This document shows, piece after piece, positions 7,823-17,062 of a DNA stretch of 64,000 nt. Position 1 is the first letter of the stretch; each line of letters begins with the position of its first letter. Origin of the DNA: an uncultured Rikenellaceae bacterium (GTDB lineage: Bacteria > Bacteroidota > Bacteroidia > Bacteroidales > Rikenellaceae); NCBI GenBank assembly GCA_949287525.1, contig CASEGL010000005.1, positions 33,498-97,497 of the forward strand. Reading direction: 5' to 3'. A model generated the notes under the pieces. The model did no database searches, had not been told where the DNA came from, and was given only the letters and a program-made list of their open reading frames with translations. The translations under genes were made by a program, and so were the position numbers.

Positions 7823-8434
7823 TCAGCCGGCGAATTTCGCCGCCCGCTGCAATGCCCCAAAGCGGTGCAGCAGCTCCGACAGTGTCTCCGCCCCCCGGTA
7901 GCCCTGCCACAGGTCGCCCAGCACGGCAGCCCCGCCGAAGCCCCACGCCCGCACCTGCGCCAGGTTGTCGGGGGTGACACCTCCCAGCGCCATGACGCGC
8001 CAGTCGATGATTCCCTCGCGCGCGGCGCGGGAGAGTTCCTCTGCCGCAAATCCCGCCCGATAGCCCTGCTTGGAGATGCTGTCGAAAATGGGGCTGAGGA
8101 AAAGGTAATCGAGCCGGTCACGCCACGCCGCCACCTCCTCCAGCGAATGGCAGGAGCGGCTGACCGTACCGGAACAGCCGGTCGGCGGCAGCGGATTGCG
8201 GCCGTTCAGGTGAACGCCGCCCAACCCCCAGCGGGGCTGCAGGTCGAAGTGGTCGTGCAGCACGATCCGTCCCCGCACCGCAGCCGGCAGCGCGACGATG
8301 AATGCGTCCAGCTCCTCCCGCGAGGCGGCCGATTTGCGCAGATGGAGCCTCCGAAGCCCCTGCGCGAAAAGCGCCGTCACGGCCGCCGCCTCATCGGGCA
8401 GCCATTCGGGCGCAGTCAGTACGATCAGTTCCAT
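7823..8434 (-). CDS. Thiamine phosphate synthase family (ThiE/TenI-like)
   Basis: 203-aa TIM-barrel protein of the ThiE/TenI family. Family landmarks are LHLRKS near residue 31, the phosphate-binding region FLSPIFDSISKQG near 125, and VMALGGVTPDN near 158. The motif usually reading HLGQ.D is VHLNGRN here, so it may be a TenI-like paralogue rather than the main ThiE. The ATG at 8434 begins MELIVLTAPE; longer upstream readings run into thiD. It sits 11 bases downstream of thiD on the same strand, so the two probably form a thiamine operon. Confidence 0.8.
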   Translation of the reverse strand: MELIVLTAPEWLPDEAAAVTALFAQGLRRLHLRKSAASREELDAFIVALPAAVRGRIVLHDHFDLQPRWGLGGVHLNGRNPLPPTGCSGTVSRSCHSLEEVAAWRDRLDYLFLSPIFDSISKQGYRAGFAAEELSRAAREGIIDWRVMALGGVTPDNLAQVRAWGFGGAAVLGDLWQGYRGAETLSELLHRFGALQRAAKFAG

Positions 8435-8445
8435 GGCTTGCTGGT

Positions 8446-9264
8446 TCAATGACGATCCGGGAAATGCCACAGCGGCCCGTTGCCGGAGCCGATGTGCATG
8501 TCGCGTGCGGCCGCAATGGCGCGGTTCATGTAGTCCTTGCCTGCGGCCACCGCCTCGCGCAGCGGCAGTCCAAAGGCCAGTTGGGTGGCAATGGCCGAGG
8601 AGAGCGTACAGCCGGTGCCGTGCAGGTTGCCCGTCACGATCCGCTCGCTGTCGAACCGCACCGCCCCACCGTCGTAGAGTACGTCGGTCATCCGGTCGCC
8701 CGCCAGATGCCCTCCCTTCACCAGGCAGGCGCATCCGTAGCGGCGGGTCAGCTCTTCGGCCGCCCGATCCATCTCCTCGATAGTAGTCACCGGCCGTCCG
8801 AGCAGCCGCGCCGCCTCATGCAGGTTGGGCGTGATGAGCCGGCACAGCGGGAAGAGTTCGTCGCACAGCGCCGCCACGGCCTCCTCCTCGATCAACGCCT
8901 TGCCGCTGGTGGAGACCGCCACCGGATCGAGTACCACGCATCCCGATCCGTAGCCGCGCAGTGTATCGGCCACGGCTCGCACGATGGCAACGGTACCGGT
9001 CATGCCAATCTTTATCGCATCGGGACGCAGGTCATCGAGTACCGCCTCGACCTGTGCCGCCACCAACCCGGCCGGCAGGTATTCGACGGCTGTCACGCCG
9101 CGCGTATTCTGCACCGTGACGGCTGTGACGGCTGCCGCCGCATAGCCGCCGAGCGCCGACACGGTTTTCGTGTCGGCCTGGATGCCGGCACCTCCCGAAG
9201 GGTCCGATCCGGCAATCGCCAGCACGACCGGAGGACGTCCGGCCGATTCGTTACAAGCGTTCAT
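8446..9264 (-). CDS. thiD: Hydroxymethylpyrimidine kinase / HMP-phosphate kinase
   Basis: 272-aa ribokinase-fold enzyme that phosphorylates HMP and HMP-phosphate in thiamine synthesis. It has AIAGSDPSGGAGIQAD at the N-terminus, DPVAVSTSGK near 150, and the C-terminal catalytic/anion-hole motif GTGCTLSSAIA near 225. Length is typical. It is followed 11 bases later by a ThiE-family gene. No canonical TPP riboswitch is recognisable upstream; instead a long stem with a U-run sits 24-74 bases before the ATG. Confidence 0.95.
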   Translation of the reverse strand: MNACNESAGRPPVVLAIAGSDPSGGAGIQADTKTVSALGGYAAAAVTAVTVQNTRGVTAVEYLPAGLVAAQVEAVLDDLRPDAIKIGMTGTVAIVRAVADTLRGYGSGCVVLDPVAVSTSGKALIEEEAVAALCDELFPLCRLITPNLHEAARLLGRPVTTIEEMDRAAEELTRRYGCACLVKGGHLAGDRMTDVLYDGGAVRFDSERIVTGNLHGTGCTLSSAIATQLAFGLPLREAVAAGKDYMNRAIAAARDMHIGSGNGPLWHFPDRH

Positions 9265-9287
9265 GTTCCGTGTTTGCTGTCAGAAAA

Positions 9288-9338
9288 GGATACGGGAAGA
9301 GCCGGCAGCCGTTTTTGCTCCGCCCCTTCCCGTTATCC
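9288..9338 (-). terminator. Stem-loop with U-run between the M20 peptidase gene and thiD
   Basis: GGATACGGGAAG at 9288-9299 pairs with CTTCCCGTTATCC at 9326-9338 with one bulge. Read on the minus strand the stem is followed by TTTTC, so it looks like an intrinsic terminator. It could end the M20 peptidase transcript or act as an attenuator in the thiD leader. Confidence 0.5.
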
Positions 9339-9350
9339 GCAGGGTTGTGA

Positions 9351-10721
9351 CTACTTCCGCTGCAGTTCAGCGAAATATTTGTAGAACAGCATAATCGTCT
9401 CGATGCCGCGGTAGAAGTTGTCCAGACCGTAGCTTTCGTTCGGCGAGTGGATCGCGTCACGGTCGAGGCCGAAGCCCATCAGAATCGACTTGATGCCCAG
9501 GATCGACTCGAAACCGCTGATGATCGGGATGCTGCCGCCCGAGTAGAACGGCAGGGGTTTCTTGCCGAAGGTATCCTCCATCGCCTTCTCGGCCGCATGG
9601 TAGGCGGGCAGATCGGACGGAGCCACGTAGGGCTGGCCGCCGTGCAACGCCTGCACCTGCACCCGCACGCCCGCCGGAGCCAGGCTGCGGAAATACTCCT
9701 CGAACAGCACAGCGATCTTGCGGAAGTCCTGGTTCGGCACCAAACGCATCGAGATCTTGGCCGATGCCCTGGAGGGGATGATCGTCTTGGTACCCTCCTC
9801 GATGTAGCCGCCCCAGATGCCGTTTACGTCGAGCGACGGACGCACGCCGGTACGCTCGATGGTGGTGTAGCCCTGCTCGCCAGCCACGTCGGGGATGTCG
9901 ATCAGCTGCTTGTAGCGCTCGATGTCGAACGGCGCCTTGTTGAAGGCCTCACGCTCGGCGGGCGTCAGCACGCGCACGTCGTCGTAGAAACCGGGGATGG
10001 TGATGTGGCCGTTCTCATCGACCAGCTTGGCGATCATGCCGGCCAGCACGTTGGCGGGGTTGGCCACCGCACCGCCGAACAGGCCGGAGTGCAGATCCTT
10101 GTCGGGACCCGTCACCTCCACCTGCATGTAACACAAGCCGCGCAGGCCGCAGGTGATCGACGGCACGTCCCAGGCGATCAGGCTGGTATCCGACACCAGG
10201 ATGATGTCGGCCGCCACCAGTTCGCGATGCTCCTCGCACCACTTGTAGAGGCTCTTGGAGCCGATCTCCTCTTCGCCCTCAAGCATGAACTTCACGTTGC
10301 AGGGCAGCGTACCGGTTGCCACAAGCGTCTCGAACGCCTTGGCGTGCATGTAGAGCTGTCCCTTGTCGTCGTTGGCGCCGCGTCCCCAGATGCGGCCGTC
10401 CTTGACGACCGGCTCGAACGGAACGGTTTTCCACTCGTCGATCGGATCCTCCGGCATCACGTCGTAGTGGCCGTACACGAGTACGGTCGGCAGCGCCGGA
10501 TCAACGGTCTTGCGGGCGAAGACCACCGGATTGCCCTCCGTGGGCATCACTTCGGCCATGTCGGCACCCGACTTGAGCAGTGCCTCGCGCAGCCACTCGG
10601 CAGCACGCACCATGTCGCCCTTGTGACTGCTCTGCGCACTCACCGAAGGAATGCGGAGCAATTCGAAAAGTTCCTCCAGGAACCGGTCGCGGTTCTGTTC
10701 GATATACTGTTTTACTTCCAT
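9351..10721 (-). CDS. M20 family dipeptidase
   Basis: 456-aa zinc metallopeptidase of the M20 dipeptidase type (CNDP/PepV-like). Metal and catalytic residues are visible in VYGHYDVMP near residue 85, WGRGANDDKG near 118, EGEEEIGS near 152 and VSDTS near 180. The dimerisation/lid domain follows (SGLFGGAVANP), and YSGGSIPII near 395 is the usual end motif. It likely hydrolyses short peptides in the cytoplasm. It lies 47 bases downstream of glmM on the same strand, with AT-rich DNA between. Confidence 0.93.
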   Translation of the reverse strand: MEVKQYIEQNRDRFLEELFELLRIPSVSAQSSHKGDMVRAAEWLREALLKSGADMAEVMPTEGNPVVFARKTVDPALPTVLVYGHYDVMPEDPIDEWKTVPFEPVVKDGRIWGRGANDDKGQLYMHAKAFETLVATGTLPCNVKFMLEGEEEIGSKSLYKWCEEHRELVAADIILVSDTSLIAWDVPSITCGLRGLCYMQVEVTGPDKDLHSGLFGGAVANPANVLAGMIAKLVDENGHITIPGFYDDVRVLTPAEREAFNKAPFDIERYKQLIDIPDVAGEQGYTTIERTGVRPSLDVNGIWGGYIEEGTKTIIPSRASAKISMRLVPNQDFRKIAVLFEEYFRSLAPAGVRVQVQALHGGQPYVAPSDLPAYHAAEKAMEDTFGKKPLPFYSGGSIPIISGFESILGIKSILMGFGLDRDAIHSPNESYGLDNFYRGIETIMLFYKYFAELQRK

Positions 10722-10768
10722 AAATTTTTATTTGATGCTTGATGAGTGTTTTTCCGTCTTGTGCCGCC

Positions 10769-12157
10769 TTACGCCCGCAGGCTCTCGATCTCGGCCATGA
10801 AATCGGCAGCCAGCTTTTCGGCCGACTTGCGGTAGCCGCTCTCGGCATAAATGCGGATAATCGGCTCGGTATTCGAACTGCGCATGTGTACCCAGCCGTC
10901 GGCAAAGTCGATCTTCACGCCGTCGATGTCGGTGATGCGCCCCTTGCCCGCGTAGCGGTCCTTCATGACGGCCAGGATGCTCTTCACGTCCATGTCGGGC
11001 GTCAGCGTGATCTTGGTCTTGGCGATGTAATATTCCGGATAGCTGCGGCGCAGTTCGGTCATGCGCTTGCCGCTCTTGGCCAGCAGGGTCATGAACAGCG
11101 CCGTACCCACCAGCGCGTCGCGGCCGTAGTGGAGTTCGGGATAGATGACGCCGCCGTTGCCCTCGCCGCCGATCACGGCGCCGGTCCGCTTCATTTCGGC
11201 CACCACATTGACCTCGCCCACGGCAGCCGCCGAATAGGAGCCGCCGCGACGCTCGGTCACATCGCGCAGGGCGCGCGTCGAACTGAGGTTCGAGACCGTA
11301 TTGCCCGGTGTCGCCGACAGCACGTAGTCGGCCACCGACACGAGCGTATATTCCTCGCCGAAAAGTTCGCCGTTCTCGCACACGAAAGCCAGCCGGTCCA
11401 CGTCGGGATCGACCACCACGCCCAGATCGGCGCCGTGGCGTTTGACGGCCTCCATGATCTGCGTCAGGTTCTCGGCGATCGGTTCGGGATTGTGGGCGAA
11501 GTTGCCGTCGGGCGTGCTGTTCAGGCACACGATCTCAACGCCCATGCGCTCCAGCAGCTGCGGGATGACCAGTGCGCCGACCGAATTGACCGGATCGACC
11601 ACCGCCTTGAAATGTCTGGCACGCACGGCCTCGACATCGACCAGCGGCAGCGCCAGCACCATGTCGATATGCTGTTCGCCGAACGAACCGCTCTCGACCA
11701 CATGGCCCAGCCAGTCCACATCGGGAAACTCCGCACCGTCCGCCTCGGCCAGCTCCAGCACGCGGCGGCCGTCGGCATCGCTCAGGAACTCGCCGCGGTC
11801 GTTGAGCAGCTTCAGCGCATTCCACTGGCGGGGGTTATGGCTGGCGGTAATGATGATGCCGCCGTCGGCACGCTTGGTCATCACGGCCAGTTCGACGCCC
11901 GGCGTGGTACACAGATCCACGTCAATCACGTCCACGCCGCAGCTCATGAGCGTACCCTTGACCAGCGAGGCCACCATGTCGCCCGAGATGCGGGCGTCGC
12001 GGCCCACCACGACACGGCGATGCTCCTTGTGGTTGCGCTCGGCCAGCCAGCGCGTATAGCCTACCGTAAATTTCACGATGTCGAAAGGCGTGAGGTTGTC
12101 GCCTGCCACGCCGCCGATGGTTCCCCGGATACCGGAGATGGATTTTATCAACGTCAT
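10769..12157 (-). CDS. glmM: Phosphoglucosamine mutase / phosphohexomutase
   Basis: 462-aa alpha-D-phosphohexomutase. The phosphoserine loop reads TASHNPRQWNALK near residue 98, the Mg-binding loop DPDVDRLAF near 243 and the sugar-binding motif GGEGNGGVIYPE near 322, with a phosphate-binding SNTEPIIRIYAE near the C-terminus. In Bacteroidota this family member usually serves as GlmM (GlcN-6-P to GlcN-1-P for peptidoglycan and LPS), but a phosphomannomutase role cannot be excluded from sequence. It is divergent from the nucleoside phosphorylase across 77 bases. Confidence 0.9.
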   Translation of the reverse strand: MTLIKSISGIRGTIGGVAGDNLTPFDIVKFTVGYTRWLAERNHKEHRRVVVGRDARISGDMVASLVKGTLMSCGVDVIDVDLCTTPGVELAVMTKRADGGIIITASHNPRQWNALKLLNDRGEFLSDADGRRVLELAEADGAEFPDVDWLGHVVESGSFGEQHIDMVLALPLVDVEAVRARHFKAVVDPVNSVGALVIPQLLERMGVEIVCLNSTPDGNFAHNPEPIAENLTQIMEAVKRHGADLGVVVDPDVDRLAFVCENGELFGEEYTLVSVADYVLSATPGNTVSNLSSTRALRDVTERRGGSYSAAAVGEVNVVAEMKRTGAVIGGEGNGGVIYPELHYGRDALVGTALFMTLLAKSGKRMTELRRSYPEYYIAKTKITLTPDMDVKSILAVMKDRYAGKGRITDIDGVKIDFADGWVHMRSSNTEPIIRIYAESGYRKSAEKLAADFMAEIESLRA

Positions 12158-12234
12158 ACTGAAAATTCGATTCAGGGGGTTCTTATATCGGACGAAAATA
12201 GTTATTTTTATCTCAATAAAAAAGAGAAAAATCC

Positions 12235-13110
12235 ATGAAGCGCACCATTCCGGCCTCGGAACTGATCCTCAACTCCGACGGTTCCATATTCCACCTCCAC
12301 CTGCACCCCGAACAGATTGCCGACACGATCCTGCTGGTCGGCGACCCGGGGCGTGTCGAGACCATCGCCTCGCGTTTCGAGACGCGAGACGCCGAGGTCT
12401 CCAACCGCGAATTCCGCACCGTCACGGGCACCTTTCGGGGCAAACGGCTGTCGGTCGTCTCGACCGGCATCGGCACGGACAACATCGACATCGTGCTGAC
12501 CGAACTCGACGCGCTGGCCAACATCGACTTCGCCACCCGCACCGTGCGCCCGCAGCTCCGGCAGCTCACCCTGCTGCGTCTCGGCACCTGCGGCGCCCTG
12601 CAGCCCGATCTCGAAATCGGCTCGCTGATCTTCTCGCGCACCTCGATCGGCATGGACGGCCTGCTGAACTTCTACGCCGGACGCGAAGGGGTCTGCAACC
12701 TCGCCATGGAACAGGCGCTGCTGGAACAGGTACGCCCCGACCGGCGGCTGGCCACCCCCTACTGCATCGATGCCGACGCCCGTTTGGCCGACCTCTTCCA
12801 CAGGGGAACCGTTCCCGGCATCACCATCTCCGCCCCGGGCTTCTATGCTCCGCAGGGGCGCTACCTGCGCCTCGCCCCCGAAGACCCTACCCTGCTCGAA
12901 AGGCTGGCCGCCTTCACCTTCAACGGGCTGCACGTCACCAACTGCGAGATGGAGAGTTCGGCCGTAGCCGGTCTGGCCGCCCTGATGGGACACCGCGCCG
13001 GCACAATCTGCACGGTGATCGCCCAACGGGTCGCCCACAACTCCGATACCGACTACATGGCACTGGTGGGCCACATGATCGACCGCGTACTCGAACGGCT
13101 GACCGAATAG
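12235..13110 (+). CDS. Uridine phosphorylase-family nucleoside phosphorylase
   Basis: 291-aa PNP/UDP family phosphorylase, cleaving nucleosides with phosphate in salvage. Visible features are VGDPGRVE near residue 37 (phosphate-binding), STGIGTDNI near 80, RLGTCGAL near 117 and NCEMESSAVAGLA near 238, the nucleoside-binding glutamate region. Longer than E. coli Udp by about 40 residues. Its promoter must lie in the 77-base AT-rich gap shared with glmM. A terminator follows. Confidence 0.9.
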   Translation: MKRTIPASELILNSDGSIFHLHLHPEQIADTILLVGDPGRVETIASRFETRDAEVSNREFRTVTGTFRGKRLSVVSTGIGTDNIDIVLTELDALANIDFATRTVRPQLRQLTLLRLGTCGALQPDLEIGSLIFSRTSIGMDGLLNFYAGREGVCNLAMEQALLEQVRPDRRLATPYCIDADARLADLFHRGTVPGITISAPGFYAPQGRYLRLAPEDPTLLERLAAFTFNGLHVTNCEMESSAVAGLAALMGHRAGTICTVIAQRVAHNSDTDYMALVGHMIDRVLERLTE

Positions 13111-13133
13111 CCCGTCCGCAAACCGCCATACGG

Positions 13134-13171
13134 AAACGGAGACCTGCCGACCAGGGCAAGCCTCCGTTTTT
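13134..13171. terminator. Intrinsic terminator between convergent genes
   Basis: AAACGGAG at 13134-13141 pairs with CTCCGTTT at 13162-13169, followed by TT. It lies between the convergent phosphorylase and MATE genes. Confidence 0.65.
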
Positions 13172-13192
13172 GCTGTCTGCATTCCGCCGCGG

Positions 13193-14548
13193 CTATCCCT
13201 GTCGGGACACCACGAAGCGGCGGCGGTAGTACACGTAGCCCACCGCGTCGGCCAACGCCCAGCCGATCGGGATCGACCACCAGACGCCGTGTACACCGAC
13301 GGCCGGAATAGCTGCCAGCACATAAGCCAGCACTACGCGCGTGCCGAGCGAGAAGATGGTCAGCACGAGCGACATGGCCGGCATCCGCACGGTGCGGAAA
13401 AATCCGTACAGGAGGAAGAGCCACCCGATGCCGATGTAGAAGCTGCCCTCCACGCGCAGGTATTCGCGCCCGATGGCGATGATCTCCGCCTCGTCGGCCG
13501 ACACGAAGAGCCGCATCAGCGGTTCGGCCCACACGAAGACCGCCGCCGAGACGGCCAGACAAAAGAGCGACACGGCCAGCACCGCACGCCGCACCCCCTG
13601 CCGCACCCGATCGGTGCGCCCCGCCCCGTAGTTCTGGGCAATGAAGGTGGAAAAGGCGTTGCCGAAGTCCTGCGCCGGCATGTAGGCGAAGGAGTCGATC
13701 TTCACCGCCACGGCAAAGGCAGCCATCACGGCGGTGCCGAAGCTGTTCACCAGCCCCTGCACCATGAGAATGCCGAAGTTCATCACGGACTGCTGCAGGC
13801 AGGTGAGCGACGAGTAGGAGAAGATTTCGCGGATCGCCCGCCGGTCGGGACACAGCTCGCCCCGCCGGGGACGGAAGGAACGGAACCTGCGCAGCGTGTG
13901 GACACACAGCCCCGCGCCGGCCACCGCCTGCGAGACGACGGTTGCCACCGCCGCGCCGCGTACTCCCCACCCCAGCACCGCAATGCAGAAAAGATCGAGG
14001 CCGATGTTCAGCACGACCGACACGGTCAGATAGACGAGCGGTGTCACCGAATCGCCCACGGCCCGCAGCAGGCAGGCGTAGTAGTTGTAGAGTGCCGTGA
14101 ACCCCATGCCGAGGAAGATGATCAGCAGGTAGTCGTACATCGGCCCGACTACCTCCGGCGGGGTCTGCATCAGGGCGATCACGGGACGGATCAGCACCAG
14201 CGCCAGCAGGTTGATCGCCACCGTCACGCCGCCGATCAGCCACAGGGCGGCCGTCTGGCTGCGCCGCAGGCCGTCGAAGTCGCGCGCGCCGAACTGCAGC
14301 GCAAAGACCGCGCCGCTGCCCATGCAGAGTCCGATGAAAAGGGAGGTGATGAACACCATCAGCGTGTAGGATGTCCCCACGGCCGCCAGCGCCGAAGCCC
14401 CCAGCAGCCGCCCCACGATGAAGGTATCTGCCAGGTTATAACATTGCTGCAGCAGGTTACCGAGCATCATCGGCGCGGCGAAGCGCAGCATCGTCGCCGT
14501 GATGCCGCCCCGTGTCAGGTCTCCCGCATAGATCCGCGCCGCAGCCAT
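13193..14548 (-). CDS. MATE family efflux transporter
   Basis: 451-aa inner-membrane antiporter of the MATE/NorM family with about 12 hydrophobic segments in two homologous halves. Family signs are the early PMMLGNLLQQCYNLADTFIVG and the internal SSLTCLQQSVMNFGILMVQG start of the second half. It exports organic cations or drugs using Na+ or H+. Its start lies 10 bases after the stop of the upstream BASS-like transporter, so both are probably one transcript. Substrate unknown. Confidence 0.93.
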   Translation of the reverse strand: MAAARIYAGDLTRGGITATMLRFAAPMMLGNLLQQCYNLADTFIVGRLLGASALAAVGTSYTLMVFITSLFIGLCMGSGAVFALQFGARDFDGLRRSQTAALWLIGGVTVAINLLALVLIRPVIALMQTPPEVVGPMYDYLLIIFLGMGFTALYNYYACLLRAVGDSVTPLVYLTVSVVLNIGLDLFCIAVLGWGVRGAAVATVVSQAVAGAGLCVHTLRRFRSFRPRRGELCPDRRAIREIFSYSSLTCLQQSVMNFGILMVQGLVNSFGTAVMAAFAVAVKIDSFAYMPAQDFGNAFSTFIAQNYGAGRTDRVRQGVRRAVLAVSLFCLAVSAAVFVWAEPLMRLFVSADEAEIIAIGREYLRVEGSFYIGIGWLFLLYGFFRTVRMPAMSLVLTIFSLGTRVVLAYVLAAIPAVGVHGVWWSIPIGWALADAVGYVYYRRRFVVSRQG

Positions 14549-14558
14549 CGTCCCGCCG

Positions 14559-15458
14559 TCACTGCCGCTCGGTTCCTTTATACCGCCACAGCTGGATGCT
14601 GTTCACAATATTCTGCCAGACCACATAGGCCGCCGGAGCGACCGAGGCCAGCGGGTCGAGCCACGTCTGCGCCATCCAGATGGCCAGTACGGTGTTCTTC
14701 TGTCCGAGCGACTGTCCGCCCGCCACCGTGTCGCCGTAGCGCCGTCCGATCTTCCGCCCGACCGCAAACTGGATCAGGCAGATCGCCAGCGCAATGACGG
14801 CCAGCGCCACCTCCGTCCCGTAGTTTGCGCTGGGCTGGCGTACCAGAAACTCGACCGTACGCCCCATGACGATGGTCAGCGACACGGCCCACAGCCAGAA
14901 CGAAACGGTCTGACGACGTTTCACTGCCTCGTGCCAGCGCGGCAGGAAGCGGTCGAGGACAACCGCACAGACGAACGGCAGGATCAGCAGCGGCACCACT
15001 CGCCACAGAATCAACATCAACGAGCGGAGAAACGAATACTCCGGATGGGCGCCGAAGAGGGCGAACATCACCGGCGCCGCCACGGCCACGCCCATGTTGC
15101 TCAGCAGGCAGAACGAGGCCATCGTCGCCACGTTGGCCCCCAGCATGCCGCCGATGGTCGTGGCGGCCATGGCCGTAGGGATGAACGAACACATGAAGGC
15201 ACCCTGCGCCAGCACGCCGCTGACTGGCGCCAGCAGCAGATAGAGCAGGATGCCGCCTCCCAGCTGGAAGGCCAGCAGCACCCAGTGCAATGCCGTGAAA
15301 CGCACCTCGCGCGCCGCAATGCGGCAGTAGGTCACGAAAAGCATGGCAAAGATCAGGTAGGGGGTCAGAAAGGAGATCCGGCTGAAAAAGCCGTGGAAAA
15401 CGGCGCCCAGCACCATTGCTATGGGCAGCGCCGTCGTACGTCGTTGATGGGAAGTCAT
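14559..15458 (-). CDS. Bile acid:Na+ symporter (BASS)-family transporter
   Basis: 299 aa with about nine to ten hydrophobic segments. The crossover-helix region SFIPTAMAATTIGGMLGANVA near residue 95-115 and the late AGGQSLGQKNTVLAIWMAQTW near 250 are characteristic of the BASS/SBF superfamily, where a G-Q-N motif contributes to Na+ and substrate binding. Substrate could be a bile acid, an organic anion or a vitamin precursor; sequence alone does not decide. First gene of a likely two-gene unit with the MATE transporter. Confidence 0.85.
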   Translation of the reverse strand: MTSHQRRTTALPIAMVLGAVFHGFFSRISFLTPYLIFAMLFVTYCRIAAREVRFTALHWVLLAFQLGGGILLYLLLAPVSGVLAQGAFMCSFIPTAMAATTIGGMLGANVATMASFCLLSNMGVAVAAPVMFALFGAHPEYSFLRSLMLILWRVVPLLILPFVCAVVLDRFLPRWHEAVKRRQTVSFWLWAVSLTIVMGRTVEFLVRQPSANYGTEVALAVIALAICLIQFAVGRKIGRRYGDTVAGGQSLGQKNTVLAIWMAQTWLDPLASVAPAAYVVWQNIVNSIQLWRYKGTERQ

Positions 15459-15505
15459 GGGGACGGACTGTTACGGGGGTTACGGCTCTTCACGCACCGG
15501 CAAAA

Positions 15506-15543
15506 CAAAAGCGGACGGTTTCCGTCGAGAATCCCCTCCGCTT
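15506..15543 (-). terminator. Hairpin downstream of der
   Basis: AAAGCGGA near 15506 pairs with TCCGCTTT near 15536-15543 around a 20-base loop. It sits just beyond the der stop codon on the minus strand and upstream of the BASS-like gene. Confidence 0.45.
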
Positions 15544-15570
15544 TCGGTTTGTCGCCGCACGTTGCGCACG

Positions 15571-16875
15571 TTATTTCTGCCGGAAATAGATCTGGATCGG
15601 CACACCGGAGAAATCCCAGTGTTCACGGATCTTGTTCTCCAGAAAACGGCGATAGGAATCTTTGATATATTGGGGCAGATTGACGAAAAAGGCGAACACC
15701 GGCGTGGGATTCGGCAGCTGGGTCACATACTTGATGCGGATGTACTTGCCCTTGATCGAAGGGGGCGGCGTCTCCTCGATGATCGGCAGCAGGAAATCGT
15801 TCAGCTCCGAGGTGGAGATGCGGCGCGCACGCGACTGGTAGACCCGGATGGCCGTCTGCAGCACTTCCAGGATGCGCTGCTTGTCGGGTACCGACGTGAA
15901 GATGACCGGCACGTCGCTGAACGGGGCCAGCTTGCCCTGCAGGAACTCGCGCCACTCCTTCATCGTGTTGTTGTCCTTGTGGATCAGGTCCCACTTGTTC
16001 ACTACGATCACGCACCCCTTCTTGTTGCGCACGATCAGGTTGAAAATGTTCATGTCCTGCGCCTCGATGCCCTGCGAGGCGTCGAGCATCAGCACGCAGA
16101 CGTCCGAACTCTCGATGGCACGGATGGAACGCATTACGGAATAGAACTCCAGATCCTCGGTCACCTTGCCCTTCTTGCGCAGACCGGCCGTGTCGATCAG
16201 GTAGAAGTCCATGTCGAACTTGTTGTAACGCGTGTGGACCGAGTCGCGCGTGGTGCCGGCCACCGGCGTCACGATGTTGCGCTCCTGCCCCAGCAGGGCG
16301 TTGGTCATCGAGGACTTGCCCACATTGGGTCGGCCGACGATCGTAATGCGCGGCAACCCCTCTTCGTAGAGGCTCCGCGAGTCGTCGGGCAGTGCGGCCA
16401 CCACGGCATCCATCAGGTCGCCCGTACCGCTGCCGCTCATCGAGCTGATGGCATAGGGATCGCCCAGGCCGAGCGCGTAGAACTCGTGCGTGCCGTAGAA
16501 CTGCTCGTTGTTATCGACCTTGTTCACCACCAGCAGCACCTTCTTGGAAGTACGGCGCAGGATGTCGGCCATGAACATGTCCAGATCGGTGATGCCCGTG
16601 CTGACCTCCGTCAGAAACAGGATCACGTCGGCTTCGTCGATCGCCAGCATCACCTGGCGACGGATCTCGTCCTCGAAGACGTCGTCGCTGTTGACGGTAT
16701 AACCGCCGGTATCGATCACCGAAAATTCACGGCCGTTCCAGTCCGTACGGCCGTAGTGTCGGTCGCGCGTGGTGCCGGCCGTCGCATCCACGATAGCCTG
16801 GCGCATGCCGACCAGACGGTTGAAGAGGGTGCTTTTGCCCACGTTGGGGCGACCGACGATTGCTACTATGCCCAT
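15571..16875 (-). CDS. der: Ribosome-associated GTPase Der (EngA)
   Basis: 434-aa double-GTPase needed for 50S assembly. Two complete G domains are visible: [14 protein letters not shown] at the start with DTGGY and NKVDN, and [16 protein letters not shown] near 183 with DTAGL and NKWDL. A KH-like C-terminal domain follows. The ATG at 16875 (MGIVAIVG) is chosen because the family begins there; a longer reading to 17160 crosses the promoter region. A -7-like TATCTTTA on the minus strand lies at 16899-16906. Confidence 0.97.
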   Translation of the reverse strand: MGIVAIVGRPNVGKSTLFNRLVGMRQAIVDATAGTTRDRHYGRTDWNGREFSVIDTGGYTVNSDDVFEDEIRRQVMLAIDEADVILFLTEVSTGITDLDMFMADILRRTSKKVLLVVNKVDNNEQFYGTHEFYALGLGDPYAISSMSGSGTGDLMDAVVAALPDDSRSLYEEGLPRITIVGRPNVGKSSMTNALLGQERNIVTPVAGTTRDSVHTRYNKFDMDFYLIDTAGLRKKGKVTEDLEFYSVMRSIRAIESSDVCVLMLDASQGIEAQDMNIFNLIVRNKKGCVIVVNKWDLIHKDNNTMKEWREFLQGKLAPFSDVPVIFTSVPDKQRILEVLQTAIRVYQSRARRISTSELNDFLLPIIEETPPPSIKGKYIRIKYVTQLPNPTPVFAFFVNLPQYIKDSYRRFLENKIREHWDFSGVPIQIYFRQK

Positions 16876-17022
16876 ATCATTGCGTATTTTACAGGCTGTA
16901 AAGATAACGAGAAATCTCCAACTTCCCGCTTCCTGCCGCCGCTTTGCCTGCGCTTCGCGCCGCCGGACGGTCGGCGGCATGCCATTTTTCGGACAACCCG
17001 ACCATCTTCGGAATAAAAAAGC

Positions 17023-17030
17023 TATATTTG
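17023..17030 (+). promoter_or_regulatory. -7 box (TATATTTG) for the 17063 gene
   Basis: TATATTTG is a perfect TAnnTTTG, 32 bases before the ATG at 17063. It should drive the outer-membrane protein and the closely following phoH. Confidence 0.6.
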
Positions 17031-17062
17031 TACGATAACGATAATCAAAAAACTCAAACCTT

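Noticed and set aside
9265..9350. TPP riboswitch upstream of thiD
   Set aside because: The CTGAGA and other conserved TPP helices are not found; only an ordinary stem with U-run is present.
15457..17016. A 519-codon plus-strand frame opposite der
   Set aside because: Antisense of a clear double-GTPase; His/Asp/Val-rich with no family signs.
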